From UBA6197 sp047638075 (GTDB lineage Bacteria; Pseudomonadota; Alphaproteobacteria; Rhodobacterales; Rhodobacteraceae), in NCBI RefSeq assembly GCF_047638075.1, contig NZ_JBLJBV010000096.1, forward strand, positions 1-54,204: a stretch of 54,204 nt of DNA, in the 5' to 3' direction. This document shows, one piece after another, positions 16,943 to 24,808 of this stretch. Below the pieces are notes generated by a model. The model was not told the DNA's origin. It did no database searches and saw only the letters and a list, made by a program, of their open reading frames with translations. The stretch's first letter is position 1, and each line of letters starts with the position of its first letter. Position numbers and translations under genes: made by a program.

Positions 16943-17904
16943 GCGGATCGAATCTGAAATTGGTGGTTACCGACCAGGCCTTTGGCAACACCCGCCACGA
17001 ACAGGCGGCCGCAAAAGCCGCCGGAGCCGTCTTTTTTGAACATCAGTGCAAAGCCGAGGACGAGACCTTGGCTGCAGTTCAGGGTGCGCAGGCGGTTTTG
17101 AACAATTTCGCGCCGATGACGCGGAAGGTGATGGCCGCACTTGCGCCCGGTGCCGTGGTGGTGCGCTATGGCGTTGGCGTTGACAATGTTGACCTTGTGG
17201 CGGCAAAGGACCTTGGCGTTCGGGTCTGCAATGTGCCCGATTACGGGGTCGAAGAAGTGGCCGATCACGCCACCGCCTTCTCGCTTGCGCTTGCGCGCAA
17301 GCTGGGCAGTTTTGATAGCGGCATCCGCTCTGGTGAATGGAAGATCGCCAGTATGGTCAGTGGGTTGCGCTCACTGCGCGACACCACGGTCGGGCTGATC
17401 GGCATGGGCCGGATCGCCCGCGCCTATGCGGCGCGGATGGCGGTGTTTGGATGCAAGATCACCGGCTTTGACCCCTATGTCAGTGACGAGGATGCAAAAG
17501 CTGCCGGAATCACGCCGCTTGCGCGCGATGAGGTTATCGCCTCGGCCAATATCCTGTCGCTGCATCTGCCCTTTACACCGCAGACCCGGCATCTGATCAA
17601 CGCTGCCGCGATTGCGACGATGCCGGCAGGCGCCATCGTGATCAACTGTTCGCGCGGCGGCCTGATCGACGAGGATGCCCTGGCAGCGGCGCTGGTCTCG
17701 GGGCAGCTTTCGGGGGCCGGACTGGATGTGTTTGAGAAGGAACCGCTGCCGGATGCCTCGCCGCTGCGCAAGGCGCCGAATGTTCTAATGTCGCCTCATG
17801 CGGCATTCTATTCGGATGCGTCGGTCCGGGCGCTGCAACGGCTGGCATCGGAAGAGGCATTGCGCGGCCTGCGCGGCGAGGCGCTGCGCTGTGCGCTGAC
17901 CTGA
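16939..17904 (+). CDS. D-isomer-specific 2-hydroxyacid dehydrogenase (C-terminal-binding-protein-like)
   Basis: A 321-residue NAD(P)-dependent oxidoreductase. It has the N-terminal catalytic domain, the Rossmann motif GLIGMGRIARAYAARM near residue 155, the RYGVGVDNVD segment, and the catalytic Arg/Glu/His set in NCSRGGLIDEDAL, GAGLDVFEKEPLP and SPHAAFYS (His followed by Ala, as in CtBP-like members). It would reduce a 2-keto acid or oxidise a D-2-hydroxy acid made in the pathway. The start GTG overlaps the FAH stop as GTGA, which implies coupled translation. Glyoxylate, hydroxypyruvate or a 2-keto-3-deoxy acid are plausible substrates, and none is proven. Confidence 0.88.
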   Translation: MSGSNLKLVVTDQAFGNTRHEQAAAKAAGAVFFEHQCKAEDETLAAVQGAQAVLNNFAPMTRKVMAALAPGAVVVRYGVGVDNVDLVAAKDLGVRVCNVPDYGVEEVADHATAFSLALARKLGSFDSGIRSGEWKIASMVSGLRSLRDTTVGLIGMGRIARAYAARMAVFGCKITGFDPYVSDEDAKAAGITPLARDEVIASANILSLHLPFTPQTRHLINAAAIATMPAGAIVINCSRGGLIDEDALAAALVSGQLSGAGLDVFEKEPLPDASPLRKAPNVLMSPHAAFYSDASVRALQRLASEEALRGLRGEALRCALT

Positions 17905-17919
17905 ATGAAAGAGGCGGAA

Positions 17920-18681
17920 ATGGATTACAGGGCGAAACTGGATCTGACCGGCAGGCTGGCGCTGGTTACAGGTGCCGGCCAGGGGATTGGCGCGGCGATA
18001 GCCGGGGCGCTGGCCGCGACCGGGGCCGAAGTGGTCTGCACCGATATCTTGAAAGAACGCGCCGAGGCCACCGCCGCCGATTTGCGGGCCCAAGGCTGGA
18101 AGGCGCAGGCCAAGGCGCTTGACGTGACCGACAGCACCGGAATTGATGCCTTGGCCAAGGCGCTTTCACCCCTTGATATTCTGGTCTGCAATGCTGGCGT
18201 GGTGACAAACACCCCGGCCGAGGACATGACAGACGCCGAATGGGACAAGGTGATCACCGTCAATCTGACCGGCGTGTTTCGCACCTGCCGCGGTTTTGGC
18301 CGCCGGATGCTGGAAGCGGGCCGTGGATCCATCATCAATATCGGATCGATGTCGGCAGAAATCGTCAATGTTCCGCAACCGCAGTGCCATTACAATGCGT
18401 CAAAGGCCGGGGTGCATCACCTGACGAAATCGCTGGCCGTCGAATGGGCAAAGCGCGGCGTGCGGGTGAATGCGGTCGCGCCCACCTATATCGAAACGCC
18501 GCTTTTGAAAGAACTGGAAGGCACGCCCGGCCTTCTATCCCGTTGGCTGGACATGACGCCCGCTGGCCGAATGGGGCAACCCCATGAGGTTGCCTCGGTC
18601 GTCCAGTTTCTGGCGTCGGATGCGTCAAGCCTTCTGACTGGATCCATCCTGACGGCTGACGCCGGCTATACCTGTATATGA
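17920..18681 (+). CDS. SDR-family sugar/polyol dehydrogenase
   Basis: A 253-residue classical short-chain dehydrogenase. It has the cofactor motif TGAGQGIG near residue 17, an acidic residue at the end of strand 2 (VCTDILKERAE) that suggests NAD preference, NAG near residue 88, and the catalytic Ser (IGSMSAEI), Tyr and Lys (HYNASKAG). The C-terminal LTGSILTADAGYTCI is typical of polyol and ketose dehydrogenases such as D-arabitol or threitol dehydrogenases. The ATG at 17920 is chosen because GAGGCGGAA lies directly before it. An ATG at 17905, immediately after the preceding stop, would add five residues. It would oxidise the imported polyol or a sugar. Confidence 0.86.
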   Translation: MDYRAKLDLTGRLALVTGAGQGIGAAIAGALAATGAEVVCTDILKERAEATAADLRAQGWKAQAKALDVTDSTGIDALAKALSPLDILVCNAGVVTNTPAEDMTDAEWDKVITVNLTGVFRTCRGFGRRMLEAGRGSIINIGSMSAEIVNVPQPQCHYNASKAGVHHLTKSLAVEWAKRGVRVNAVAPTYIETPLLKELEGTPGLLSRWLDMTPAGRMGQPHEVASVVQFLASDASSLLTGSILTADAGYTCI

Positions 18682-18688
18682 GGCGAAA

Positions 18689-19723
18689 ATGGCAAAAGCA
18701 CTTGTTCTGGAACGCCCGCGCGAACTGACGTTGCGCGATATTGATCTGCAAATGTCGATGGGGCCGCAGGATGTGCGCATCCGAATGGATGTTGTCGGCA
18801 TCTGTGGCAGCGATGTGCATTACTATCGTCATGGCAGGATTGGCCCCTTCGTGGTGACCGAACCGATGGTGCTGGGCCATGAAGGCGCGGGCACGGTGCT
18901 GGAATGTGGCGCGGACGTCAGCCATCTGCGGCCCGGCGACCGTGTCTGTATCGAGCCCGGTATCCCCGATTTTTCCAGCGATGCCAGCCGGATCGGGCTT
19001 TATAATCTTGACCCTTCGCTGACCTTCTGGGCAACGCCGCCGGTGCATGGCTGCCTGACACCGGAAGTCACCCATCCAGCCGCGCTGGTTTACCGCCTGC
19101 CCGACGGCGTTTCACAGGCCGAAGGCGCGATGGTGGAACCACTGGCGGTAGGGATGCAGGCGGTATCGAAAGCGCGGGTGATGGCGGGCGATGTTGCGGT
19201 TGTCATGGGGGCCGGGCCGATTGGTATTCTGACGGCGCTTTGCGCGCTTGCCGCGGGCTGCGTGCGGGTCTTGATCTTTGATCCATCTGCGCAAAAGGTG
19301 AAAACCGCCACGCAATACCCCGGCATCGAGGCGCTGGCAGCCCATCCAGAGGGGCTGCCAGCGCAGGTTATGACGCAGACCGGGAACCGTGGCGCTGATC
19401 TGGTCTTTGAGTGTTCCGGCGCGGCGGCGGCCTTTGCCGGTGTAGCAGGTCTTCTTCGCCCGGGGGGAACGCTGGTTTGCATCGGCATGCCGGTAACGCC
19501 GGTGGCGATGGATATAGTCGCCCTGATCGTGAAGGAAATTCACATTGTGACCGCCTTTCGCTATGCGAATGTTTACGACCGGGCCATTGCGCTGCTGGCC
19601 AGTGGCAAGATTGATGTAAAACCCCTCATCTCGGCCAGCTATCCCTTTACGCAATCTATCGACGCCTTTGAACGCGCAGATCAGGCCCGGCCAGACGACG
19701 TGAAGCTGCAAATCTTTTTCTGA
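18689..19723 (+). CDS. zinc-type medium-chain polyol dehydrogenase (xylitol/sorbitol dehydrogenase-like)
   Basis: A 344-residue MDR enzyme converting a polyol to a ketose with NAD. Catalytic zinc ligands are Cys in VGICGSDVHYYRHG, His and Glu in VLGHEGAG, and the EPLAVG segment; the Rossmann motif is VMGAGPIGILTAL. The four-cysteine structural zinc lobe is absent (PGIPDFSSDASRIGLYNLDP instead), as in the xylitol/sorbitol dehydrogenase group. Combined with the xylulokinase-like kinase, xylitol or D-arabitol to D-xylulose to xylulose 5-phosphate is a reasonable reading. It is the last gene of the plus operon. No hairpin terminator is obvious before glpX, 147 bp further on. Confidence 0.88.
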   Translation: MAKALVLERPRELTLRDIDLQMSMGPQDVRIRMDVVGICGSDVHYYRHGRIGPFVVTEPMVLGHEGAGTVLECGADVSHLRPGDRVCIEPGIPDFSSDASRIGLYNLDPSLTFWATPPVHGCLTPEVTHPAALVYRLPDGVSQAEGAMVEPLAVGMQAVSKARVMAGDVAVVMGAGPIGILTALCALAAGCVRVLIFDPSAQKVKTATQYPGIEALAAHPEGLPAQVMTQTGNRGADLVFECSGAAAAFAGVAGLLRPGGTLVCIGMPVTPVAMDIVALIVKEIHIVTAFRYANVYDRAIALLASGKIDVKPLISASYPFTQSIDAFERADQARPDDVKLQIFF

Positions 19724-19870
19724 TTGCCATGGGGTCAATGGCAGGATGCGGGACGCAGCATCAGCGGGCAGGATGCCCGGTGGTTTGCGTTGGCGCTACC
19801 GGACTTGCCCAACGGCCGACAAGCGCGCTAGATGCCGCCAAGAGCCTATCCCCGATGCAGGACCCATAAA

Positions 19871-20836
19871 ATGTCAAACTCGCTTGAATTCTCTGACCGT
19901 ATGCTTTCGCTGGGCCTTGCCCGTGTGTCGGAGGCCGCCGCCCATGCCTCTGCACACCTGATCGGCCGCGGCGATGAAAAAGCCGCCGACCAGGCCGCGG
20001 TCAACGCGATGCGCCAGCAACTCAACATGCTTGATATCAAAGGGGTTGTGGTGATTGGCGAAGGCGAACGCGACGAAGCCCCGATGCTGTTTATCGGTGA
20101 AGAGGTCGGCACCGGCAACGGCCCTGCGGTCGATATCGCGCTGGACCCGCTGGAGGGCACGACGCTGACCGCCAAAGACATGCCCAATGCGCTGACCGTC
20201 ATTGCCATGGCGCCACGCGGCACGCTGCTGCATGCGCCAGACGTCTACATGGACAAGCTGGCAATCGGGCCGGATTACCCCAAGGACGTCGTCAGCCTTG
20301 ATATGTCACCCTCAGAACGCGTCAATGCGCTGGCAAAAGCGCGCGGCGTAAAACCCCAAGACATCACCTGCTGCGTGCTTGAGCGCCCCCGCCATGATGA
20401 TCTGATCGCGGAAATCCGCGCCACCGGGGCGGCAATCCGGTTGATCACCGATGGCGATGTTGCCGGTGTGATCCACTGCGCCGAAGCCGATATCACCGGG
20501 ATCGACATGTATATGGGATCTGGCGGCGCACCTGAGGGGGTATTGGCGGCCTCGGCGCTGAAATGCATGGGCGGGCAGATGTGGGGGCGGCTGCTATTTC
20601 GCAACGACGATGAACGTGGCCGCGCCGCCAAGGCCGGGATTACCGATCTGAACCGCATCTATGCCCGCGACGACATGGTCACCCGCGATGTGATTTTTGC
20701 GGCGACCGGCGTCACCGACGGCTCGATCGTGCGGGGGATCAAGCGCGAGCCGGGCTATGTCACCACCGAGACAATCCTGATGCGCTCAAAAACCGGGTCG
20801 GTGCGCCGGATGATCTACCGTAGCCCGGTCAAGTGA
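19871..20836 (+). CDS. glpX: class II fructose-1,6-bisphosphatase
   Basis: A 321-residue GlpX-type phosphatase converting fructose 1,6-bisphosphate to fructose 6-phosphate in gluconeogenesis and, in autotrophs, the Calvin cycle. Motifs include VVIGEGERDEAPML (metal-binding), ALDPLEGTTLTAK with the DPLEGTT active-site loop, and GSGGAPEGVLAASAL. The length is typical. The start MSNSLEFSD is preferred over an upstream ATG that adds 13 unconserved residues. It is followed by recJ on the same strand with a repeat element between. Confidence 0.95.
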   Translation: MSNSLEFSDRMLSLGLARVSEAAAHASAHLIGRGDEKAADQAAVNAMRQQLNMLDIKGVVVIGEGERDEAPMLFIGEEVGTGNGPAVDIALDPLEGTTLTAKDMPNALTVIAMAPRGTLLHAPDVYMDKLAIGPDYPKDVVSLDMSPSERVNALAKARGVKPQDITCCVLERPRHDDLIAEIRATGAAIRLITDGDVAGVIHCAEADITGIDMYMGSGGAPEGVLAASALKCMGGQMWGRLLFRNDDERGRAAKAGITDLNRIYARDDMVTRDVIFAATGVTDGSIVRGIKREPGYVTTETILMRSKTGSVRRMIYRSPVK

Positions 20837-20851
20837 TCGCATTGTAGCGCC

Positions 20852-20924
20852 GGGGGGCTGTCTGCCCCCCCAACGCCGCTTTTTCAAAGCGGCGCCCCCC
20901 CGAGAGTATTTTCACCAAACAAAA
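20852..20924 (+). repeat. intergenic hairpin repeat, copy 2
   Basis: Two consecutive perfect hairpins, GGGGGGC-TGTCT-GCCCCCC (20852-20870) and CGCCGCTTT-TTC-AAAGCGGCG (20874-20894), followed by the tail CCCCCCGAGAGTATTTT and CCAAACAAAAG ending at 20924. The tail is nearly identical to copy 1 (201-230). The element sits just after the glpX stop and may end or protect its mRNA. Confidence 0.65.
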
Positions 20925-20973
20925 GCCAAATGAAACCTATGGCACCCCGGGGCGGAATCAGCGATGAAGGGGC

Positions 20974-22722
20974 ATGACTGTATCAGCCTTTTTGAATGTC
21001 GAAAGCTCGGCCACAGGCAGACGCTGGATTGGCCCCGGTATCGAAGCTGATCGGCTTGCCGAAGCGATGGCACAGGAAACCCGCCTGCCGTTGCCGCTGG
21101 CCCGTGTGTTGGTGGCGCGTGGGGTCGAGCCGCAGGATGCGGCACGATTTCTGGCGCCGCAGTTGCGAGATCTGCTGCCCGACCCACGCAGCCTCAAGGG
21201 TATGGAGCGTGCAGCCACTCGGTTTTTGACCGCCGTCAAGGCGCACGAGAAAGTGGCGATTTTTGCCGATTACGATGTGGATGGCGGTGCCTCTGCTGCG
21301 CTGCTGATCACCTGGTTACGGCAGATGGGGCAGCGGGCGACGCTATATATTCCCGACCGCATCAGTGAGGGCTATGGCCCCAACGAGCCTGCGATGGCCG
21401 AACTGGCGCAGGCTCATTCGCTGATCATTTGTGTTGACTGCGGCACGTTGAGCCATGCGCCGATTGCGGCGGCTGAAGGCGCAGATGTGCTGGTACTGGA
21501 CCATCATCTTGGCGGTGAGGAGCTGCCCCCTGCATTGGCGGTGGTCAACCCGAACCGGCAGGATGAGGATGGCGCGCTGGGGCATCTGTGCGCCGCCTCG
21601 GTGGTGTTTTTGATGTTGGTCGAGGCCAACCGCCAGCTGCGCGCGGACGGCGTGCAGGGGCCGGATCTGATGGCGATGCTGGATCTGGTCGCACTGGCGA
21701 CGGTGGCAGACGTGGCACCGCTGATCGGCGTCAACCGTGCATTGGTGCGCCAGGGGCTGAAGGTGATGGGACGGCGCGAACGCCCCGGCATGGTAGCGCT
21801 TTGCGATGTGGCACGGATGGATCAGGCCCCCAGCACCTATCATCTGGGCTTTCTCCTGGGGCCGCGTATCAATGCTGGTGGCCGGATCGGTGCCGCTGAT
21901 CTTGGCGCAAGGCTACTGGCCAGCGACGATCCACATGAGACGCAGGCCTTGGCCGAACGGCTGGATATGCTGAACACCGAGCGGCGGGATATTGAAAACC
22001 GGGTGCGCGACGCGGCCTTGGCGCAGGCTGAGGCGCGCGGGCTGGATGGCCCTTTGGTCTGGGCAGCGGGCGAAGGCTGGCACCCTGGTGTGGTGGGTAT
22101 TGTCGCTGCGCGGTTGAAAGAGGCAACCAATCGCCCCGCAGTCGTGATCGGATTGGAAGGCGGTATCGGCAAGGGCTCAGCCCGGTCGGTGGCGGGGGTA
22201 GATCTTGGCGCGGCAGTGCAGCGCGTCACCGCCGAGGGGCTGTTCTTGAAAGGCGGCGGCCACAAGATGGCCGCCGGGCTGACATTGGCCGCGGATAAGC
22301 TGGAACCCGCAATGGCGCGGCTGGCCGAGCTGCTGGCCCGCCAGGGCGCTGGCAATGCCGGGCCCCGCGATCTGCGCCTTGATGGTCTGCTAATGCCCGG
22401 CGCCGCCACCACAGGGTTGATCGACGAAATCGAGAAGGCCGGCCCGTTTGGTCAGTCCGCCCCTGCGCCCCGCTTTGCCTTTGCCGCGATGACGGTTTTT
22501 GCGCCGCGCCGGATTGGCGAAACCCATCTGCGCTTTAGCTTTGGCGATGGAATGGGCGCCCGTATCGACGCCATCGCCTTTGGCGCCTTTGACGGCCCGC
22601 TGGGGCCGATGCTGGAACAGCCGGGGGCTGCGCGCTACCATCTAGCCGGGCGATTGGAGATCAACAGCTGGGGCGGGCGCAACAAGGTACAACTACGCCT
22701 TGAAGACGCGTCAAAAGCCTGA
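20974..22722 (+). CDS. recJ: single-stranded-DNA-specific exonuclease RecJ
   Basis: A 582-residue 5'-3' ssDNA exonuclease of recombination and mismatch repair. DHH-superfamily motifs seen are FADYDVDGGASAALL near residue 92, CVDCGT near 153, VLDHHLGGEELP near 171, and LATVADVAPL near 245. The DHHA1 domain contains KGSARSVAGVDLG and FLKGGGHKMAAGLTL, followed by a C-terminal OB-like segment. The length is usual for the family. The start has AAGGGG immediately upstream. Confidence 0.96.
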   Translation: MTVSAFLNVESSATGRRWIGPGIEADRLAEAMAQETRLPLPLARVLVARGVEPQDAARFLAPQLRDLLPDPRSLKGMERAATRFLTAVKAHEKVAIFADYDVDGGASAALLITWLRQMGQRATLYIPDRISEGYGPNEPAMAELAQAHSLIICVDCGTLSHAPIAAAEGADVLVLDHHLGGEELPPALAVVNPNRQDEDGALGHLCAASVVFLMLVEANRQLRADGVQGPDLMAMLDLVALATVADVAPLIGVNRALVRQGLKVMGRRERPGMVALCDVARMDQAPSTYHLGFLLGPRINAGGRIGAADLGARLLASDDPHETQALAERLDMLNTERRDIENRVRDAALAQAEARGLDGPLVWAAGEGWHPGVVGIVAARLKEATNRPAVVIGLEGGIGKGSARSVAGVDLGAAVQRVTAEGLFLKGGGHKMAAGLTLAADKLEPAMARLAELLARQGAGNAGPRDLRLDGLLMPGAATTGLIDEIEKAGPFGQSAPAPRFAFAAMTVFAPRRIGETHLRFSFGDGMGARIDAIAFGAFDGPLGPMLEQPGAARYHLAGRLEINSWGGRNKVQLRLEDASKA

Positions 22723-22778
22723 GATTGCTTATCTTTCATCCCCACCCGCAAAGTTTTGCGAAAATCATGAAAAACCCC

Positions 22779-22806
22779 TTGCGAGTCACACCCGCCTGGC
22801 CTAAAC
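22779..22806 (+). promoter_or_regulatory. predicted tRNA-Glu promoter
   Basis: TTGCGA (22779-22784), a 16-bp spacer and CTAAAC (22801-22806), ending 19 bp before the mature tRNA. This is a plausible sigma-70-type stable RNA promoter, inferred from position and consensus only. Confidence 0.4.
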
Positions 22807-22825
22807 ACCGCTCCACGCCAAGTGT

Positions 22826-22900
22826 GGCCCGTTCGTCTATCGGTTAGGACGTCAGGTTTTCAACCTGAAAAGAGGGGTTCGACTCCCCTACGGGCTGCCA
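22826..22900 (+). tRNA. tRNA-Glu (anticodon TTC)
   Basis: The cloverleaf folds cleanly: acceptor GGCCCGT pairs with ACGGGCT (G1:U72 wobble), the anticodon stem is TCAGG/CCTGA around loop TTTTCAA with anticodon TTC, and the T arm is AGGGG-TTCGACT-CCCCT. The 3' CCA is encoded. The 3' end is the attachment site for the integrase gene that follows and is partly duplicated at 27067. Confidence 0.96.
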
Positions 22901-22903
22901 CTT
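22886..22903. repeat. left attachment repeat (attL) in the tRNA-Glu 3' end
   Basis: CCCTACGGGCTG followed by CCAC-TT. The first 12 bases recur exactly at 27067-27078, and the next six differ at two positions. A tRNA 3' end beside a tyrosine integrase is the classic integration site. Confidence 0.65.
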
Positions 22904-23008
22904 CCCCTTCGAAATGTGTTACAGTCGATTTCGCAGGCGAGAAAATCGTTTAAAATCAATCTTGCCAAAACCCATGCGTCTCCATGAGTGTCTATGCATC
23001 TCAGCGAT

Positions 23009-23051
23009 GTTGGTATCAAATGCTGGTATCGGATTCGTCCGCGATACCAAC
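23009..23051. promoter_or_regulatory. inverted/direct repeats upstream of the integrase gene
   Basis: GTTGGTATC (23009-23017) and GATACCAAC (23043-23051) form a perfect 9-bp inverted repeat, with a further direct CTGGTATC at 23023-23030. The group ends 9 bp before the integrase ATG. It could be an operator for int, or integrase arm-type or excisionase sites. Confidence 0.45.
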
Positions 23052-23060
23052 AGGTGAATC

Positions 23061-24287
23061 ATGGCTCTGGTTGACACGGCACTCAGGGGGCTGAAACCCC
23101 AACAAAAGCCCAAGAAATATAGCGATGGCGGCGGGCTGCACCTCTTGGTGAACCCCAATGGATCGAAGCTGTGGCGCTTGGTATACCGCTTTGAAGGCAA
23201 GCAAAAGACGCTGGCGTTCGGGGTCTACCCCAAGGTCTCACTGGCAGATGCCCGCGCCTTGCGGGACCGCGCTAAGAAGGCGCTGGCTGATGGTATCGAC
23301 CCGGCGCGCAATACCAACAGCGCCACGACAGACCATGACACCTTCGAAGCCATCGGGCGTGAATGGCTGCGGGCGCAGGAACCGACATGGGCACCCAAAT
23401 ATGCCCCGCAGGTGTTCCGCCAGTTTGAACGAGACGTGTTCCCTGCGCTGGGCGCTCGCCCCATTACGGACATTGAACCCAGCGAAGTCTTGAAGCTCTT
23501 GCGGGCGGTAGAGGCGCGCGGGGCGCAGGACATTGCCAAGCGGCTGCGCCAGAAGATCAGCGCGATCTTCCGCTATGCCATCGCAAGCGACCGGGCCAAG
23601 CATGACCCAGCGGCCAACTTGAAAGGCGCGTTGAAGCCCCCACCCAAGACCCGCCACATGGCCGCGCTGAAAGCGGGTGAAATGCCCGAATTCATGCAGC
23701 GGCTACGCGCCTTCGACGGCCAGGCTAAGACCGCTTTGGCCCTGGAACTTGTCATTCACACCATGACCCGAACCAACGAAGTGCGCTTCGGGCGCTGGGC
23801 AGAGGTAGAGGGCGGTCTGTGGCGCATCCCTGCCGAACGTATGAAGTCGGGCCGGGATCACGTCATCCCCTTGTCACAGCAAGCCAAGGCAATCCTGGAA
23901 CGGCTAAGGGCGCTGGCAGGCGACTCAGAATGGATAGCCGAAGGAACGCGCGGCAAGCCCATGAGCGAAAACACGATGCTCTTTGCTCTTTACCGCATGG
24001 GCTACCACAGCCGCGCCACTACGCACGGCTTCCGCGCCACCGCGTCGACCATTCTCAACGAAAGCGAACTGTGGCGTCCCGACGCGATCGAGCGCCAGCT
24101 TGCCCATGTTCCGGGCGACTCGGTGCGTTCCGCCTACAGCGCTGCGCTGTATCTGGATGAGCGGACGCGGATGCTACAATGGTGGAGCGACAAGCTGGAT
24201 GAATTCGAGGCGGAGGGGAAGCCAGTCCAAGCAACGACAAACTCGCGCCTATCCGATACCGACCTATCAGACCTACTCGGCACCTAA
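23061..24287 (+). CDS. P4-type tyrosine integrase
   Basis: A 408-residue site-specific recombinase. It has the N-terminal DUF4102 arm-binding domain (LKPQQKPKKYSDGGGLHLLV; FGVYPKVSLADARALRDRAK), a central SAM-like core-binding domain, and the catalytic domain with Arg in MTRTNEVRFGRW, the HxxR box in THGFRATAST, His in LAHVPGDSVRSAY, and the nucleophile Tyr in LYLDERTRMLQWWSD. All catalytic positions appear present, so the enzyme may still work. It lies immediately downstream of tRNA-Glu, whose 3' end is duplicated at 27067, and is the only apparently intact mobility gene of the element. Confidence 0.94.
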   Translation: MALVDTALRGLKPQQKPKKYSDGGGLHLLVNPNGSKLWRLVYRFEGKQKTLAFGVYPKVSLADARALRDRAKKALADGIDPARNTNSATTDHDTFEAIGREWLRAQEPTWAPKYAPQVFRQFERDVFPALGARPITDIEPSEVLKLLRAVEARGAQDIAKRLRQKISAIFRYAIASDRAKHDPAANLKGALKPPPKTRHMAALKAGEMPEFMQRLRAFDGQAKTALALELVIHTMTRTNEVRFGRWAEVEGGLWRIPAERMKSGRDHVIPLSQQAKAILERLRALAGDSEWIAEGTRGKPMSENTMLFALYRMGYHSRATTHGFRATASTILNESELWRPDAIERQLAHVPGDSVRSAYSAALYLDERTRMLQWWSDKLDEFEAEGKPVQATTNSRLSDTDLSDLLGT

Positions 24288-24413
24288 GCGCGTAAGCTGT
24301 CTGCTTATCCAGACTTTCACATTTAGCGTGAAACTTCAATCACTTGCGCAGAATTCCCTCTGACGCTATAGTCGTCTTCGACCCTGTTCGATTCTGCCGC
24401 CACAAAAAAGAAC

Positions 24414-24443
24414 AGGGCCATCGGGAAGCACCCCGATGACCCT
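24414..24443 (+). promoter_or_regulatory. leader hairpin before the primase remnant
   Basis: AGGG-C-CATCGGG pairs with CCCGATG-A-CCCT (one C/A mismatch, 6-nt loop) and ends 14 bp before the ATG of the primase remnant, so the ribosome site (GGAGATT) lies right after it. It could act as a regulated terminator or translational control element. Confidence 0.5.
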
Positions 24444-24457
24444 TTGTGGAGATTACT

Positions 24458-24808
24458 ATGGCAGAGTATGTCAGCACTATTGACCTTTTGCAATATCAAA
24501 CTGACCCTGATCTGAGTGAAATTTCGACCAAAGCCCAAGGCTGCGATGTCCCACTAGCCGTTTCGATGTTCGCGGATGTGAAAGCGCAGCGGATTGAGTC
24601 GAACAACCTTTCCCTAAAACAGCTTCAAGCCCGGCTGCACCACACAACAGCTTCTGACAAGGCGTCCCTGCCGCTTGTCAAGCTGGCATCCTTCGGGGAT
24701 TTGCGAACCGAAAATGGCAGCCTGCGCCATGATGCGAACCTGTTGAGCGTGTCGGGCGTGGAAACTCCCGCGCCTGTCAGCGCCGCTATCTGCACATCCA
24801 ACTTCTGA
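24458..24808 (+). pseudogene. phage primase/helicase, N-terminal remnant
   Basis: The first 102 residues resemble the N-terminal region of phage and island primase-helicase proteins (P4 alpha/DUF5906-like). The clearest pattern is LPLVKLASFGDLRTENGSLRHDANLLSVSGVE, which in full-length relatives is followed by a D-Y-D-G-E motif and several hundred more residues. Here the similarity stops abruptly after GVE at about base 24763, and the last 14 codons read antisense through the truncated terminase gene. It is therefore a broken gene created by deletion. GGAGATT before the ATG suggests the fragment could still be translated. Family assignment is from memory of the motif and moderately sure. Confidence 0.6.
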
